Assembly: GCA_963751355.1 (NCBI GenBank)
Contig: CAVVVS010000115.1
Coordinates: 1 to 64,000, forward strand
Source of the DNA: CAVVVS01 sp963751355
GTDB lineage: Bacteria; Bacteroidota; Ignavibacteria; Ignavibacteriales; Ignavibacteriaceae
Reading direction: 5' to 3'
DNA: 64,000 nucleotides
Positions within the stretch are counted from its first letter, which is position 1. Each line of letters starts with the position of its first letter. Under the pieces are notes generated by a model that did not search any database, was not told the origin of the DNA, and worked only from the letters and a program-made list of their open reading frames with translations. Both the position numbers and the translations under genes were made by a program. Positions 28,733 to 37,326 of this stretch are shown piece after piece.

Positions 28733-29474
28733 AATCTAACTTACCTGACTTTTTTCGAAGTTTTTGCTTTAATACAATAAATAAGAAAATAGGGATACCT
28801 ATTAAATACCTTTTCCAGAATAATGATGGATTTGAAATCAAACGTGCCAGCCACTCCAAGCCTATAATTTGAAATAGTTTTGGACCTCTTATTTTATTAT
28901 CGGCAAATATTTTGATCCCATCACCTACTATAATTACTATTTTTACATTGAGTTGTTTGCTGTAATGATTTATCCAATCTTCTTGTTTTGGACTTCCCAA
29001 CCCTACAATAAGTATATCAGCGTGCGCGTCATTTATTTTTCTTATTACATTAGAACTATCAAAACCATAGCCTTCCTGTAGTCCAACTATATTCAAATTT
29101 TTATATTTTAGTGAAATGTTATCTAGTGTATCTTTTTTATCACCAAAGAAAAATAATCTCCAGTTTAATTCGATAGCGCGCTGAATTATAAAAGGATAGA
29201 AATCAGAACCCGTAATTTTATTCTTAAAACCATTTTTCCCATACAAAATTTTTGAAGCTAAATAAACGCCAAGACCATCGGAATGAACTAAATCAAAAGT
29301 AGTAATTTTCTTAGCTAATGTTTTCGAGCGTCTTGCTAAATTAATAACATGAAATGCGGCATATGAAATGATATTTTTTTTATTTTGTTCTATGCAATTT
29401 TCTACATAAGCCAGCATTTCAATATAATTAATTTTAGTTATATAGACATTAGCTATTTTTATTTTTTTATACAT
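28710..29474 (-). CDS. WecG/TagA/CpsF family glycosyltransferase
   Basis: A 254-residue cytoplasmic or membrane-peripheral GT26 enzyme. Family motifs are DLVHSDGLGVYLASKILYG (acceptor site), FFFGDKKDTL, and VGLGSPKQEDWINHY followed by the GDGIKIFADNKIRGPKLFQIIGLEWLARLISNP block. Members transfer an N-acetylmannosaminyl or related residue to an undecaprenyl-linked sugar in enterobacterial common antigen, teichoic acid or capsule synthesis. Here it is the last gene of the polysaccharide locus and overlaps the PorU-like gene by 23 bp and the GT4 gene by 8 bp. Confidence 0.9.
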   Translation of the reverse strand: MYKKIKIANVYITKINYIEMLAYVENCIEQNKKNIISYAAFHVINLARRSKTLAKKITTFDLVHSDGLGVYLASKILYGKNGFKNKITGSDFYPFIIQRAIELNWRLFFFGDKKDTLDNISLKYKNLNIVGLQEGYGFDSSNVIRKINDAHADILIVGLGSPKQEDWINHYSKQLNVKIVIIVGDGIKIFADNKIRGPKLFQIIGLEWLARLISNPSLFWKRYLIGIPIFLFIVLKQKLRKKSGKLDYDIEENI

Positions 29475-30558
29475 TGTACATTAACTCTTCATAAACTTTT
29501 TTATACTTCGCGACACCTATTTCTGCAGTATAATGCATCATTATTTTTCTATTAAGATTTTTGCCCATTATGAGAGCATCTTTATAATTTGATAACACAC
29601 TCATAATTTTTTTAGACAATTCCTTATAATTTTCAGATTCAAATAATAGTCCATCATATCCATCTTGGATAAGTTCAGCAATCCCATCAACACTTGCTCC
29701 GATAAATATTTTTTCATGCAAACCAGCTTCCAACATAACAAGAGGGAAAGGATCAATTCTAGAAGGAAGAACAAACACATTAATTATTTTGTAGTAATCC
29801 GATATATTTATTTTTGGACTAATTATCATTGAATTAATCTTTGTTCTATTCAATAAGTCTCTGATAATTATTTCATCTTTTCCATTACCGATTAATAATA
29901 AAACAATATTCAAGTTATCTTTATAAATCTGCTTAATTGCCTCAATTAAAATATCGATTCCTTTTTCATGTAAGTCTAACCTGCCAATATAACCGATAAT
30001 AATTTGATTCGAATTTATTCCTAACTGAATTTTTAATTCAGGGTTTTGTATCCAAAGCTTTTTCTCATCCGGATTAACGAAATTATTAATAACTTTTATT
30101 CTATTTTCATTAATTTTAAAATAGTTTATTAAATGGTTTTTAACTGCATTACTGCAAGCAATCAATTTATCTGCTTTGTAACTTATTGATTTTCTTCCCT
30201 TTACAATACTTTGAACTGAAGTAACTGTCTTAACTTTTATAATTTTAGAAACTGCAAAAGCAATTAAATCAAAATAACGATGATGTGAATGAATGATTTC
30301 AATATCATGATTTTTACATATTTTTAATATTTGAAATAATAGAAACGGGAAATGGAAGACATTCTTAAAATTAAATTTTAGAACTAATGGATTAATGCCA
30401 ATTTTTGTAAATCTTTCAATACCGTCACCGCCTAATGTTGCAACAAAAAATTTGTTATTTTTTTTAGTATCATCTGAATTTTTGATTATGGAGTATATAG
30501 TTTTACTAATTCCGCAAGAAATATTTAAATATTGTTGTAAATGTAAAATTCGACTCAA
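29467..30558 (-). CDS. Glycosyltransferase family 4 enzyme
   Basis: A 363-residue GT-B glycosyltransferase. The N-domain has a glycine-poor start (SRILHLQQYLNISCG) and a IHSHHRYFDLIAF segment; the C-domain has IGYIGRLDLHEKGIDILIEAI and the GT4 E-x7-E region FPLVMLEAGLHEKIFIGASVDGIAELI. It should transfer a sugar from a nucleotide donor during exopolysaccharide or O-antigen synthesis; donor unknown. It is co-oriented with its neighbours and overlaps the WecG/TagA gene by 8 bp. Confidence 0.88.
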   Translation of the reverse strand: MSRILHLQQYLNISCGISKTIYSIIKNSDDTKKNNKFFVATLGGDGIERFTKIGINPLVLKFNFKNVFHFPFLLFQILKICKNHDIEIIHSHHRYFDLIAFAVSKIIKVKTVTSVQSIVKGRKSISYKADKLIACSNAVKNHLINYFKINENRIKVINNFVNPDEKKLWIQNPELKIQLGINSNQIIIGYIGRLDLHEKGIDILIEAIKQIYKDNLNIVLLLIGNGKDEIIIRDLLNRTKINSMIISPKINISDYYKIINVFVLPSRIDPFPLVMLEAGLHEKIFIGASVDGIAELIQDGYDGLLFESENYKELSKKIMSVLSNYKDALIMGKNLNRKIMMHYTAEIGVAKYKKVYEELMYNV

Positions 30559-30646
30559 AATTGCTTCCTATGATTTTAAATTACAAGCATATATTTTCAA
30601 ACAAAATTTATTTGCATTACTAAAATTTGTACACTTAAAGATGATA

Positions 30647-31555
30647 TTAATTTTTTTTTACTAGTATTCCAGTTTGTATTTCTTGGTATGCAAAGGGTAT
30701 AATCGAAACAATTTCATAAAATACTTTAATTTGATTTATAAAATACTCTAATTGATAAAATACTTGTGAATAAGTCGCTCTTCCAATAGAAAACATTCCT
30801 CGCCCAGAGGCTTCAAATTGTTTAAATGATTTTGAATTAATAATAGCTTTTGCAAAAGGATCTGAATCAATCTTTAATTTATAAAAATTCAATGTATTTT
30901 CATCATGTATAGTCAAATATAAAAATCCGTTTGGTTTTAAAATACGTTTCAGCTCCATTAACCACATATCTGTTAAATCATCAATATGTGTGAATACCGA
31001 ATTAGCGTATATAAAATCAAAATATGAATCACTAAACGGCAAATGCGGTAAAGTTGTTGAATTAAAAAAATTAAATGGAGGATTAAGATTTTGTTTACAC
31101 CACAAAATCTGTTCAGTACTGATATCAATCCCCCAAACTTCTCCACTCTTTGTCCAATCTGAAAACCATCTTATTATTCTACCATTTGAGCATCCAAAAT
31201 CCAGGATTCTCCAATCTAATGAAAGTGGGATAGAAGAATTATTAAAAACCTTAATAATATTCTTATAATCTTCTAATCCACTTTTTATGTACCAATCTTG
31301 AGATGGCATACCTACTATATATTCTTTAGGAGGAATTGGAAAACAATTAGGGTCTTTTGAATTACTTTTTATTTTTTGAGGGTCAAAATGGAATGCTACT
31401 TTGCCATCTAAATAAGAATTTAACGTGCCTGATATATTGGGATTCCCCATAATGATTCTATTTAAGGGCCAAATAAAAATATTCAAAAGTGATTTTATAA
31501 TAACTCTTATCTCAGGGGATATTTTTGAGAGCAATTTTACATTTTTTATATTCAT
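30647..31555 (-). CDS. Class I SAM-dependent methyltransferase
   Basis: A 302-residue protein. The SAM-binding motif I is RILDFGCSNGRIIRWF, followed by WGIDIS (acidic motif II region), PFSDSYFDFIYANSVFTHI and LKPNGFLYLTIHDENTL; these mark a methyltransferase of the type-11/type-12 group. An N-terminal extension of about 110 residues precedes the fold. In polysaccharide loci such enzymes often methylate sugars; that role is inferred from context. It lies in the very AT-rich part of the locus, 88 bp upstream of the GT4 gene. Confidence 0.82.
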   Translation of the reverse strand: MNIKNVKLLSKISPEIRVIIKSLLNIFIWPLNRIIMGNPNISGTLNSYLDGKVAFHFDPQKIKSNSKDPNCFPIPPKEYIVGMPSQDWYIKSGLEDYKNIIKVFNNSSIPLSLDWRILDFGCSNGRIIRWFSDWTKSGEVWGIDISTEQILWCKQNLNPPFNFFNSTTLPHLPFSDSYFDFIYANSVFTHIDDLTDMWLMELKRILKPNGFLYLTIHDENTLNFYKLKIDSDPFAKAIINSKSFKQFEASGRGMFSIGRATYSQVFYQLEYFINQIKVFYEIVSIIPFAYQEIQTGILVKKN

Positions 31556-31777
31556 TTTTTAGAATTTATTTTATTTATTGAGAATAAAGAGATTTGGTAT
31601 AAATCTATATTTATACATCATTTAAAAAATTTGAATACCATACACAAAAGTATAATAAAAAAATAAGTATACCTTATATAAAAAAACTGAGCAATTTTGA
31701 AATAAGAAAAGAATAAAGAAATTTATTATTCAATTTTACATCAGCCACTAAATCCGAAACATTCGTTAAGAACAACA
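31556..31777. other. AT-rich spacer in the polysaccharide locus
   Basis: About 220 bp of extremely AT-rich DNA between the methyltransferase gene and the end of the decayed GT4 gene. No frame, hairpin or motif I trust. Confidence 0.4.
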
Positions 31778-32901
31778 TCAAAAATACTCTATTACTTTCT
31801 CCTGTATAACTTTCTCAGAATATTTAGTGCAAATTTTTTTATATGCTTTTTCCGAAATGTTACTCAGTATATTTATATTTCTTGGTCTTTAATTTTATTT
31901 ATAATATTCAACATAATCTTTTTCTGTTTTTGCAATAATCAATTCATTTCCATCTTCAAAATTAAAACCATTATTAGCTAATGAACTAATCACAATAGGA
32001 ATCCCGCAAGCTGCGGCTTCAAGTAATTTTGTTCTAAGTCCGCCACCATAAAATATAGGCGCAATAAAAATAGTTGAATTCCAATAGAATTCTCTTACAT
32101 CTTTTACATTATCGAACACATTAAAATTAGGTTTAATATATTTTTTATTTTATTTGTATTTCTACCAACAAAAACAAATTCAATTCTATCATCTAACTTA
32201 AAATGAGGGATACAATTTATTAGATATAAATTTAACAGCTTCTCTATTTGGATAATGATTATAATTACCCAAAAATAGTATTTTGATTTTGTCCTTAGGT
32301 GGTTTCCAATTATAATAAAAGAAATCAGTATTTATTCCATATGGGAGAGTTTTAATTTCTGTTATTAATATTTTTTTTAAATAAAATTTTTTCTTCTTGT
32401 TCTGTAATCGTAAATACTTTATCTGCTATTGCCAAAGCTTTTTTTTCAGCTCTTTTCATAAAAATATTTTTGATTCTTTCCTTCAATGATTTAATTAATT
32501 TATTTCCACTTGACATAAATCATACTTTCATCATCATAAAAAAATATCTTTATACCAGGATATTTAATTCTTTATATACTGCATCATAACAGTATGTTCA
32601 ACATAAATAATATCTGGCTTAAATGTTTTTAATAGGTTTTCAAACTAGTTCTGAAATTTTTTGAATGATAATGAGTTTAATCGAACGGAAACACCTTGAA
32701 TTAAATTAATTAACTTTTAAAATAATTTGTATTTATCTTGACAGAGATAAACCGATTATCATTGACTTCTTTATCCCCAAAACAAATACCCTTCACTTCG
32801 AATTGTTTTTTTAGAGATTCATAAAATATATTCTGCCCAAAACTGCAGTGAAGTTCATTTTTGAAGGGGTATCTATATGTTAAAATTAATATTTTATTCA
32901 C
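31778..32901 (-). pseudogene. Decayed glycosyltransferase family 4 gene
   Basis: Read on the minus strand from an ATG at 32901, consecutive pieces of one GT4 protein appear in different frames. An N-terminus MNKILILTYRYPF is cut by a stop near 32710. Later pieces are FKPDIIYVEHTVMMQYIKN, then YPGIKIFFYDDESMIY, then KRAEKKALAIADKVFTITEQEE, then LPYGINTDFFYYNWKPP with ILFLGNYNHYPNREAVKF. The C-terminal donor-binding region IFIAPIFYGGGLRTKLLEAA with CGIPIVISS is at about 31970-32070. The tail ends at a TGA near 31778. Order and spacing fit a normal gene of about 370 codons, but several frameshifts and stops separate the parts. The intact ancestor resembled sugar transferases of the PEP-CTERM/exosortase-like GT4 subgroup. 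Confidence 0.85.
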
Positions 32902-33041
32902 ATGTATTTTTAGATATTTGTTGAATAAAAGTTTCCGTTTTAATTAATAAAGAAAGAATCGAATAAATCGGATATTACTTACAATACAGTGGATATTAAT
33001 GTTAAAAATATTGTTAGGGCATCGATAAAGCTGCATGTCAT

Positions 33042-33962
33042 TCATAAGAAATTTCGCTGCTTTTTATTTAGCAACAATTTCAATAGAGTAACATCGTACC
33101 TATTTTTCTTTATTATCAATCTTAAAAGAGTTCCTAGCACATATATTAAATGTATTAGTAAATATTTAGTAGATGAAAAACATTTTTGGGCAAATAAAAT
33201 TTCATTCTTTCTATAAAAAAGCCATTGTTCCTCACTATTATTAAACGACTTACCACCATAATGAACAATTTTGGCATTTGGAACTATCATGGCATCATAT
33301 TTGTTTTTTGATGCTCTAAATGAAAGTTCAGCTTCCTCGAAATTCAAATCGAAATCTTCGTCAAATAATCCGATTTTATATAAAACATCTCTTCTAATAA
33401 ACATGTCTGCACCCAAGATAAATGGAACTTTATATGGTGAATCATTGAGATTAACAATGTTATTAAAAAATTTCTTATTAAATGAATGATTAAATATCTT
33501 ACCTAATCCAAATTGTTCAAATAAAATTTTAGTCAATTTGGTAAATTGTCCGTATGAATTTGATGGTCTAAAATTTTCATCTAATATTTCAGCACCACAA
33601 CACCAAATATTATTATTATCATCTCTTTCCATAAATTTATAAAAAGTAGAAATTACATCTACATCAAATTTTGTATCGGGATTTAATAAAAAAAGATATT
33701 TATACTTAGCTAATTTTATAGCTTGATTATTAGCTCTTGCAAATCCTACATTATCACCGTTCTTTACAATCTCGACCTCAGAAAATTTCTTTTCAATTAT
33801 ATTTACTGTTTCATCACTTGAAGCATTATCAACTACGAATATTTCATATGGAGTATTCTTAGAATTATTTTTAATTGATTCAATGCAATCTATTATATAA
33901 TACTCTGAATTATAGGATACAATTATTATTGAAACACCATCTAAATATTTATTCTCACTCAT
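33042..33962 (-). CDS. Glycosyltransferase family 2 enzyme
   Basis: About 306 residues, GT-A fold. The N-terminal motif is VSIIIVSYNSEYYIIDCIESI, then FVVDNASSDETVNII, NVGFARANNQAI and the DxD-like FLLNPDTKF; a GADMFIRRDVLYKIGLFDEDF segment follows. These are typical of rhamnosyltransferase-like (WbbL) enzymes of cell-surface polysaccharide assembly. I set the start at ATG 33962, one base after the stop of the upstream GT2 gene; a longer frame starting at 34007 would add 15 non-conserved residues inside the neighbour. A C-terminal hydrophobic/basic tail is present. Confidence 0.87.
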   Translation of the reverse strand: MSENKYLDGVSIIIVSYNSEYYIIDCIESIKNNSKNTPYEIFVVDNASSDETVNIIEKKFSEVEIVKNGDNVGFARANNQAIKLAKYKYLFLLNPDTKFDVDVISTFYKFMERDDNNNIWCCGAEILDENFRPSNSYGQFTKLTKILFEQFGLGKIFNHSFNKKFFNNIVNLNDSPYKVPFILGADMFIRRDVLYKIGLFDEDFDLNFEEAELSFRASKNKYDAMIVPNAKIVHYGGKSFNNSEEQWLFYRKNEILFAQKCFSSTKYLLIHLIYVLGTLLRLIIKKNRYDVTLLKLLLNKKQRNFL

Positions 33963-33963
33963 A

Positions 33964-34855
33964 TTAATTATACCAATCATTATTATTAAAATGGAAACCT
34001 CCAACAAAATCGCCGTAACGAAAATATTTCTGAATATTATTGTCCAACGGTTTCCTAACTTTAATCAATGTAGGTACTAAAAAAATAAATGAAATTATAC
34101 CTTTGCTTATGCTTAAAAAACCTCCTTGTCTTACTCCAGATATAAGCCTTCCAATTATCATTCTAATCGATCTAATTATAATCTTACCAATATTAAAATG
34201 CAGAAATAGTACAATTAGATAATTTCGGGTAATGAAATATTTTCTTCTCATATTAGTTCTATTCTCAACTGAAGAATTGTGTATTATAGTAGCCTTACTA
34301 ATGTGCTTTATCTTATAACCTTCATTATACAGTCGTAAGGAAAAATCCTTTTCATGCTCATAAATGAAATAAATTTCATTAAAATACCCTACTATATTAA
34401 AAAGCTCTCTCTTTATTAGCGCACCGCAGCCAACAAAATTTGGTGAATCCATAAAATGATTTTCATTGTTCTCAAAATCCCCTAACTTGAGGTTCCAAAT
34501 TTGGAAAGCAGCAATTGCTATTTTAGTTTCAGTACTAAATTCCTTTATCCCTTTAATTATTGAACCTTTCTCAGGATATGAATCATCATCAAGAACCAAA
34601 ACAAATTCCCCTCTCGCAACCTTAAATCCTTCATTCCATCCAGCAATTCCAATATTTTTTTCAAGTTTAATTAAATTCACTTCAGGGAATTCTTGTTCAA
34701 CCATTTCCGGCTGATCCATCTGAAGAAGAGTTATCAACAACGATTACTTCAATATTTTTATAATCTTGTTCAAATACTTTATTTAAAGTATTTCGCAACT
34801 CATCTCTTCGATTGTAGGATAGAATATTTACAGTAACTAAAGGATTATTTTCCAT
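33964..34855 (-). pseudogene. Glycosyltransferase family 2 gene interrupted by a frameshift
   Basis: The 3' part (open from 34740 down) carries the GT2 core without its beginning: PEVNLIKLEKNIGIAGWNEG, the DDDS donor motif in LVLDDDSYPEKG, and GALIKRELFNIVGYFNEIYFIY. The missing N-terminus is in another frame just upstream, from an ATG at 34855 that overlaps the end of glf by 11 bp: it reads VTVNILSYNRRDELRNTL and then VVDNSSSDGS before running into a stop. The reading frame changes by one position near 34700-34725. The overlap with glf shows this was the native start. Either a real inactivating mutation or a base error in the sequence; a functional recoding is unlikely. Confidence 0.82.
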
Positions 34856-35951
34856 TAGCTATATTCTTTTGAAAAATGTTTAATGTATTCGCGACTACTT
34901 GATCCATATTAAAATACTGATATTCAGCTAATCTTCCGCAAAATATAATATTTTTTATTTTTTCAGCTTCGCTCCAATATTGAAGAAATAAATTTCTGTT
35001 ATCTTCAGTTGGAACAGGATAATATGGTTCGCCTTCATGTTCTGGATATTCTCTTGATATTGTTGTCGTATCAGCTTTTTGGCCGCTTAAATATTTATGT
35101 TCTACTACTCTCGTGTGCTCAACTTCATCAGATACATGATTGATTTGTGCAACTTCTTGATAATTTGCCATAGTAAAATTTTCAAATTCAAATCTAATTG
35201 ATCTATAAGGAAGTTTTCCGCAATTGTAATCGAAAAAGTAATCAATTGGTCCGGTATATATTAATTTATCAAATTGAATGTCATTTATGATTTTCTTGTA
35301 ATCAGTATTTAAGATAATTTCTATATTTGGATTATCAAGCATTCTTTCAAACATTTTTGTATAACCATCTCTCGGCATAAATTGATACTTGTCTGTAAAA
35401 TAACGGCAGTCATCATTCGTTCTTACGGGTATTCTTCCGCACACTTGAGGCGATAATTCTTTAGGTTCAAGGTCCCATTGTTTTTTTGTATAAAGCTTGA
35501 AAAATTTTTCAAATAAATCGTAACCTACTTTACTAACAATTATATCTTCCGAATTTTCTATTGGTTTATGATTTTGTCTAATACTTTCAAAATACTTTTT
35601 TACTTGTTCATTGGTCTTAAAATCCAAACTATATAATTTATTTATTGTAATACGATTTATTGGAATCGGGTATAATGATCCATTCAATTTTGCAAGAACT
35701 TTATGCTCATAAAACCGCCATTCTGTGAATTTGGATAGGTAATCAAAAACTTTTTTGCTGTTTGTATGAAAAATATGAGGGCCATATTTGTGTACCAATA
35801 TTCCGTGTTCATCATATTCGTCGTAAGCATTCCCACCAATGTGATTTCTTTTCTCAACAATCAACACTTTCTTGTTCAATTGGGTCGCAATTCTTTCTGC
35901 CATTACTGAACCGGCAAAACCTGCACCTACAATTAAAAAATCATATCTCAT
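34845..35951 (-). CDS. glf: UDP-galactopyranose mutase
   Basis: A 368-residue FAD enzyme that interconverts UDP-galactopyranose and UDP-galactofuranose, the donor for galactofuranose in surface glycans. The N-terminal dinucleotide motif is LIVGAGFAGSVMAE, followed by EKRNHIGGNAYDEYDEHGILVHKYGPHIFHT, a very conserved Glf block; FEKFFKLYTKKQWDLEP and RIPVRTNDDCRYFTDKYQFMPRDGYT are also diagnostic. Start is ATG at 35951, 4 bp inside the flippase gene. Its presence means the glycan made by this locus probably contains galactofuranose. Confidence 0.97.
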   Translation of the reverse strand: MRYDFLIVGAGFAGSVMAERIATQLNKKVLIVEKRNHIGGNAYDEYDEHGILVHKYGPHIFHTNSKKVFDYLSKFTEWRFYEHKVLAKLNGSLYPIPINRITINKLYSLDFKTNEQVKKYFESIRQNHKPIENSEDIIVSKVGYDLFEKFFKLYTKKQWDLEPKELSPQVCGRIPVRTNDDCRYFTDKYQFMPRDGYTKMFERMLDNPNIEIILNTDYKKIINDIQFDKLIYTGPIDYFFDYNCGKLPYRSIRFEFENFTMANYQEVAQINHVSDEVEHTRVVEHKYLSGQKADTTTISREYPEHEGEPYYPVPTEDNRNLFLQYWSEAEKIKNIIFCGRLAEYQYFNMDQVVANTLNIFQKNIANGK

Positions 35952-37189
35952 ACTAAAATCTTTTTATAGATATAAAAATTAAATAAGATAAATACCCCGA
36001 CAAAAACAACAACTTCAGAAATCAGCGTTGCATATGCTGCTCCAAGATAAGAATATTTTGGTATCAACAGAATATTTAAAATTATATTTGAAGCAGCGCC
36101 TAATGCAATCGCAATTGAATATTTTTTTTGTTTACCCCATGCAATTAATGGATTACCGAAAAACATATTAGCGCCGATTACAAAAATGTTAATTGATAAT
36201 ATCGATAATGGAAAGATTGAATCAGTAAACCGCTGACCAAATAAAATTTCAATAATAGTTTTGGAATTAAAATAATAAATTGCAGAAATAATTATTGCTG
36301 TGGTTAACATTAAAACTGCATATTGAGAAATTACTTTCTTAAATTCCTTCGATTTTGTTAAACCAATTTTTGAAAGAGTTGGAAAGAAGGAATTCAGTAT
36401 TAATGAAAACGGAATAATCCCCACTAAAAATACTCTATATGCCGCACTATAAATACCTACATCAGTTTCTGATTTCATATAACCGAGCATTACCATATCC
36501 AAATTATAGTAAATTGCAATCATGAATGCGGAAAACATTAAAGGGAAAGATTCATAAAGAATTCGCTTCCAATAATTAAAATTAAAGCTTAATTTAATTT
36601 CATTATACCATTTTCTATAAACTTGGAATAACCATGATGTATTAATAACGCTTGATAGAGTAATAATAAGTACAGCTATTACAATATTTTTTTCTGAACT
36701 GACAAATAAAACAACTCCTATTAAAGCAATTAAATTCGTCATTACCTGACGGATTGAAATCAGCCACATTTTTTCCAATCCCATAAAAACCCAATTTAGA
36801 GATATTGCATTCACGAACAGATTTATTGCAGTTATCAATAAAACTAATTTTACTGTTAGCGGTTTGCTTATCATTAAAACGATTAATGCAAAAATCAAAT
36901 ACCAGATAACGGCGAATAACAAACGAATTGAAAGGATATTATTTACGAGTTTCGCAGTGATTGATTTTTCTTTAGCAATTTCTCTTGTTCCGTAAGTATC
37001 AAATCCAAAATTTACCATTAGCAAAAAATAAGAAACAAATGCGCTCGCAAATCCTAAAATTCCAAAACCTTCAGGTTTTAATACTCGAGCTAAATAAACC
37101 GCAGTTAATAAAGAAATTATTTTGCTTACAACTTCGGCACTTGTAAGAGTAATCAGATTTTTAAATATTTGATTTGAACTCTTGAACAA
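35948..37189 (-). CDS. Wzx-type polysaccharide flippase
   Basis: A 413-residue integral membrane protein with about 12-14 membrane helices and few charged loops, typical of the MATE/PST (Wzx) lipid-linked oligosaccharide flippases. The N-terminus ITLTSAEVVSKIISLLTAVYLARVLKPEGFG is a hallmark of this family. It should move undecaprenyl-linked repeat units across the inner membrane. It is the first gene of the polysaccharide locus and overlaps glf by 4 bp. No Wzy polymerase or ligase is seen in the window. Confidence 0.9.
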   Translation of the reverse strand: MFKSSNQIFKNLITLTSAEVVSKIISLLTAVYLARVLKPEGFGILGFASAFVSYFLLMVNFGFDTYGTREIAKEKSITAKLVNNILSIRLLFAVIWYLIFALIVLMISKPLTVKLVLLITAINLFVNAISLNWVFMGLEKMWLISIRQVMTNLIALIGVVLFVSSEKNIVIAVLIITLSSVINTSWLFQVYRKWYNEIKLSFNFNYWKRILYESFPLMFSAFMIAIYYNLDMVMLGYMKSETDVGIYSAAYRVFLVGIIPFSLILNSFFPTLSKIGLTKSKEFKKVISQYAVLMLTTAIIISAIYYFNSKTIIEILFGQRFTDSIFPLSILSINIFVIGANMFFGNPLIAWGKQKKYSIAIALGAASNIILNILLIPKYSYLGAAYATLISEVVVFVGVFILFNFYIYKKILV

Positions 37190-37326
37190 AAAATTCCTTT
37201 AATTTTTCTTATTTATTAAGAGCTAAAATATAAAGTGCTTCTAATTTTATTTTGAGTATTAATTCCGCGTGAGTTTTTAATTTATTAGGTTCATTTTATC
37301 TTGTACTCCTATTATAATTAACAATT

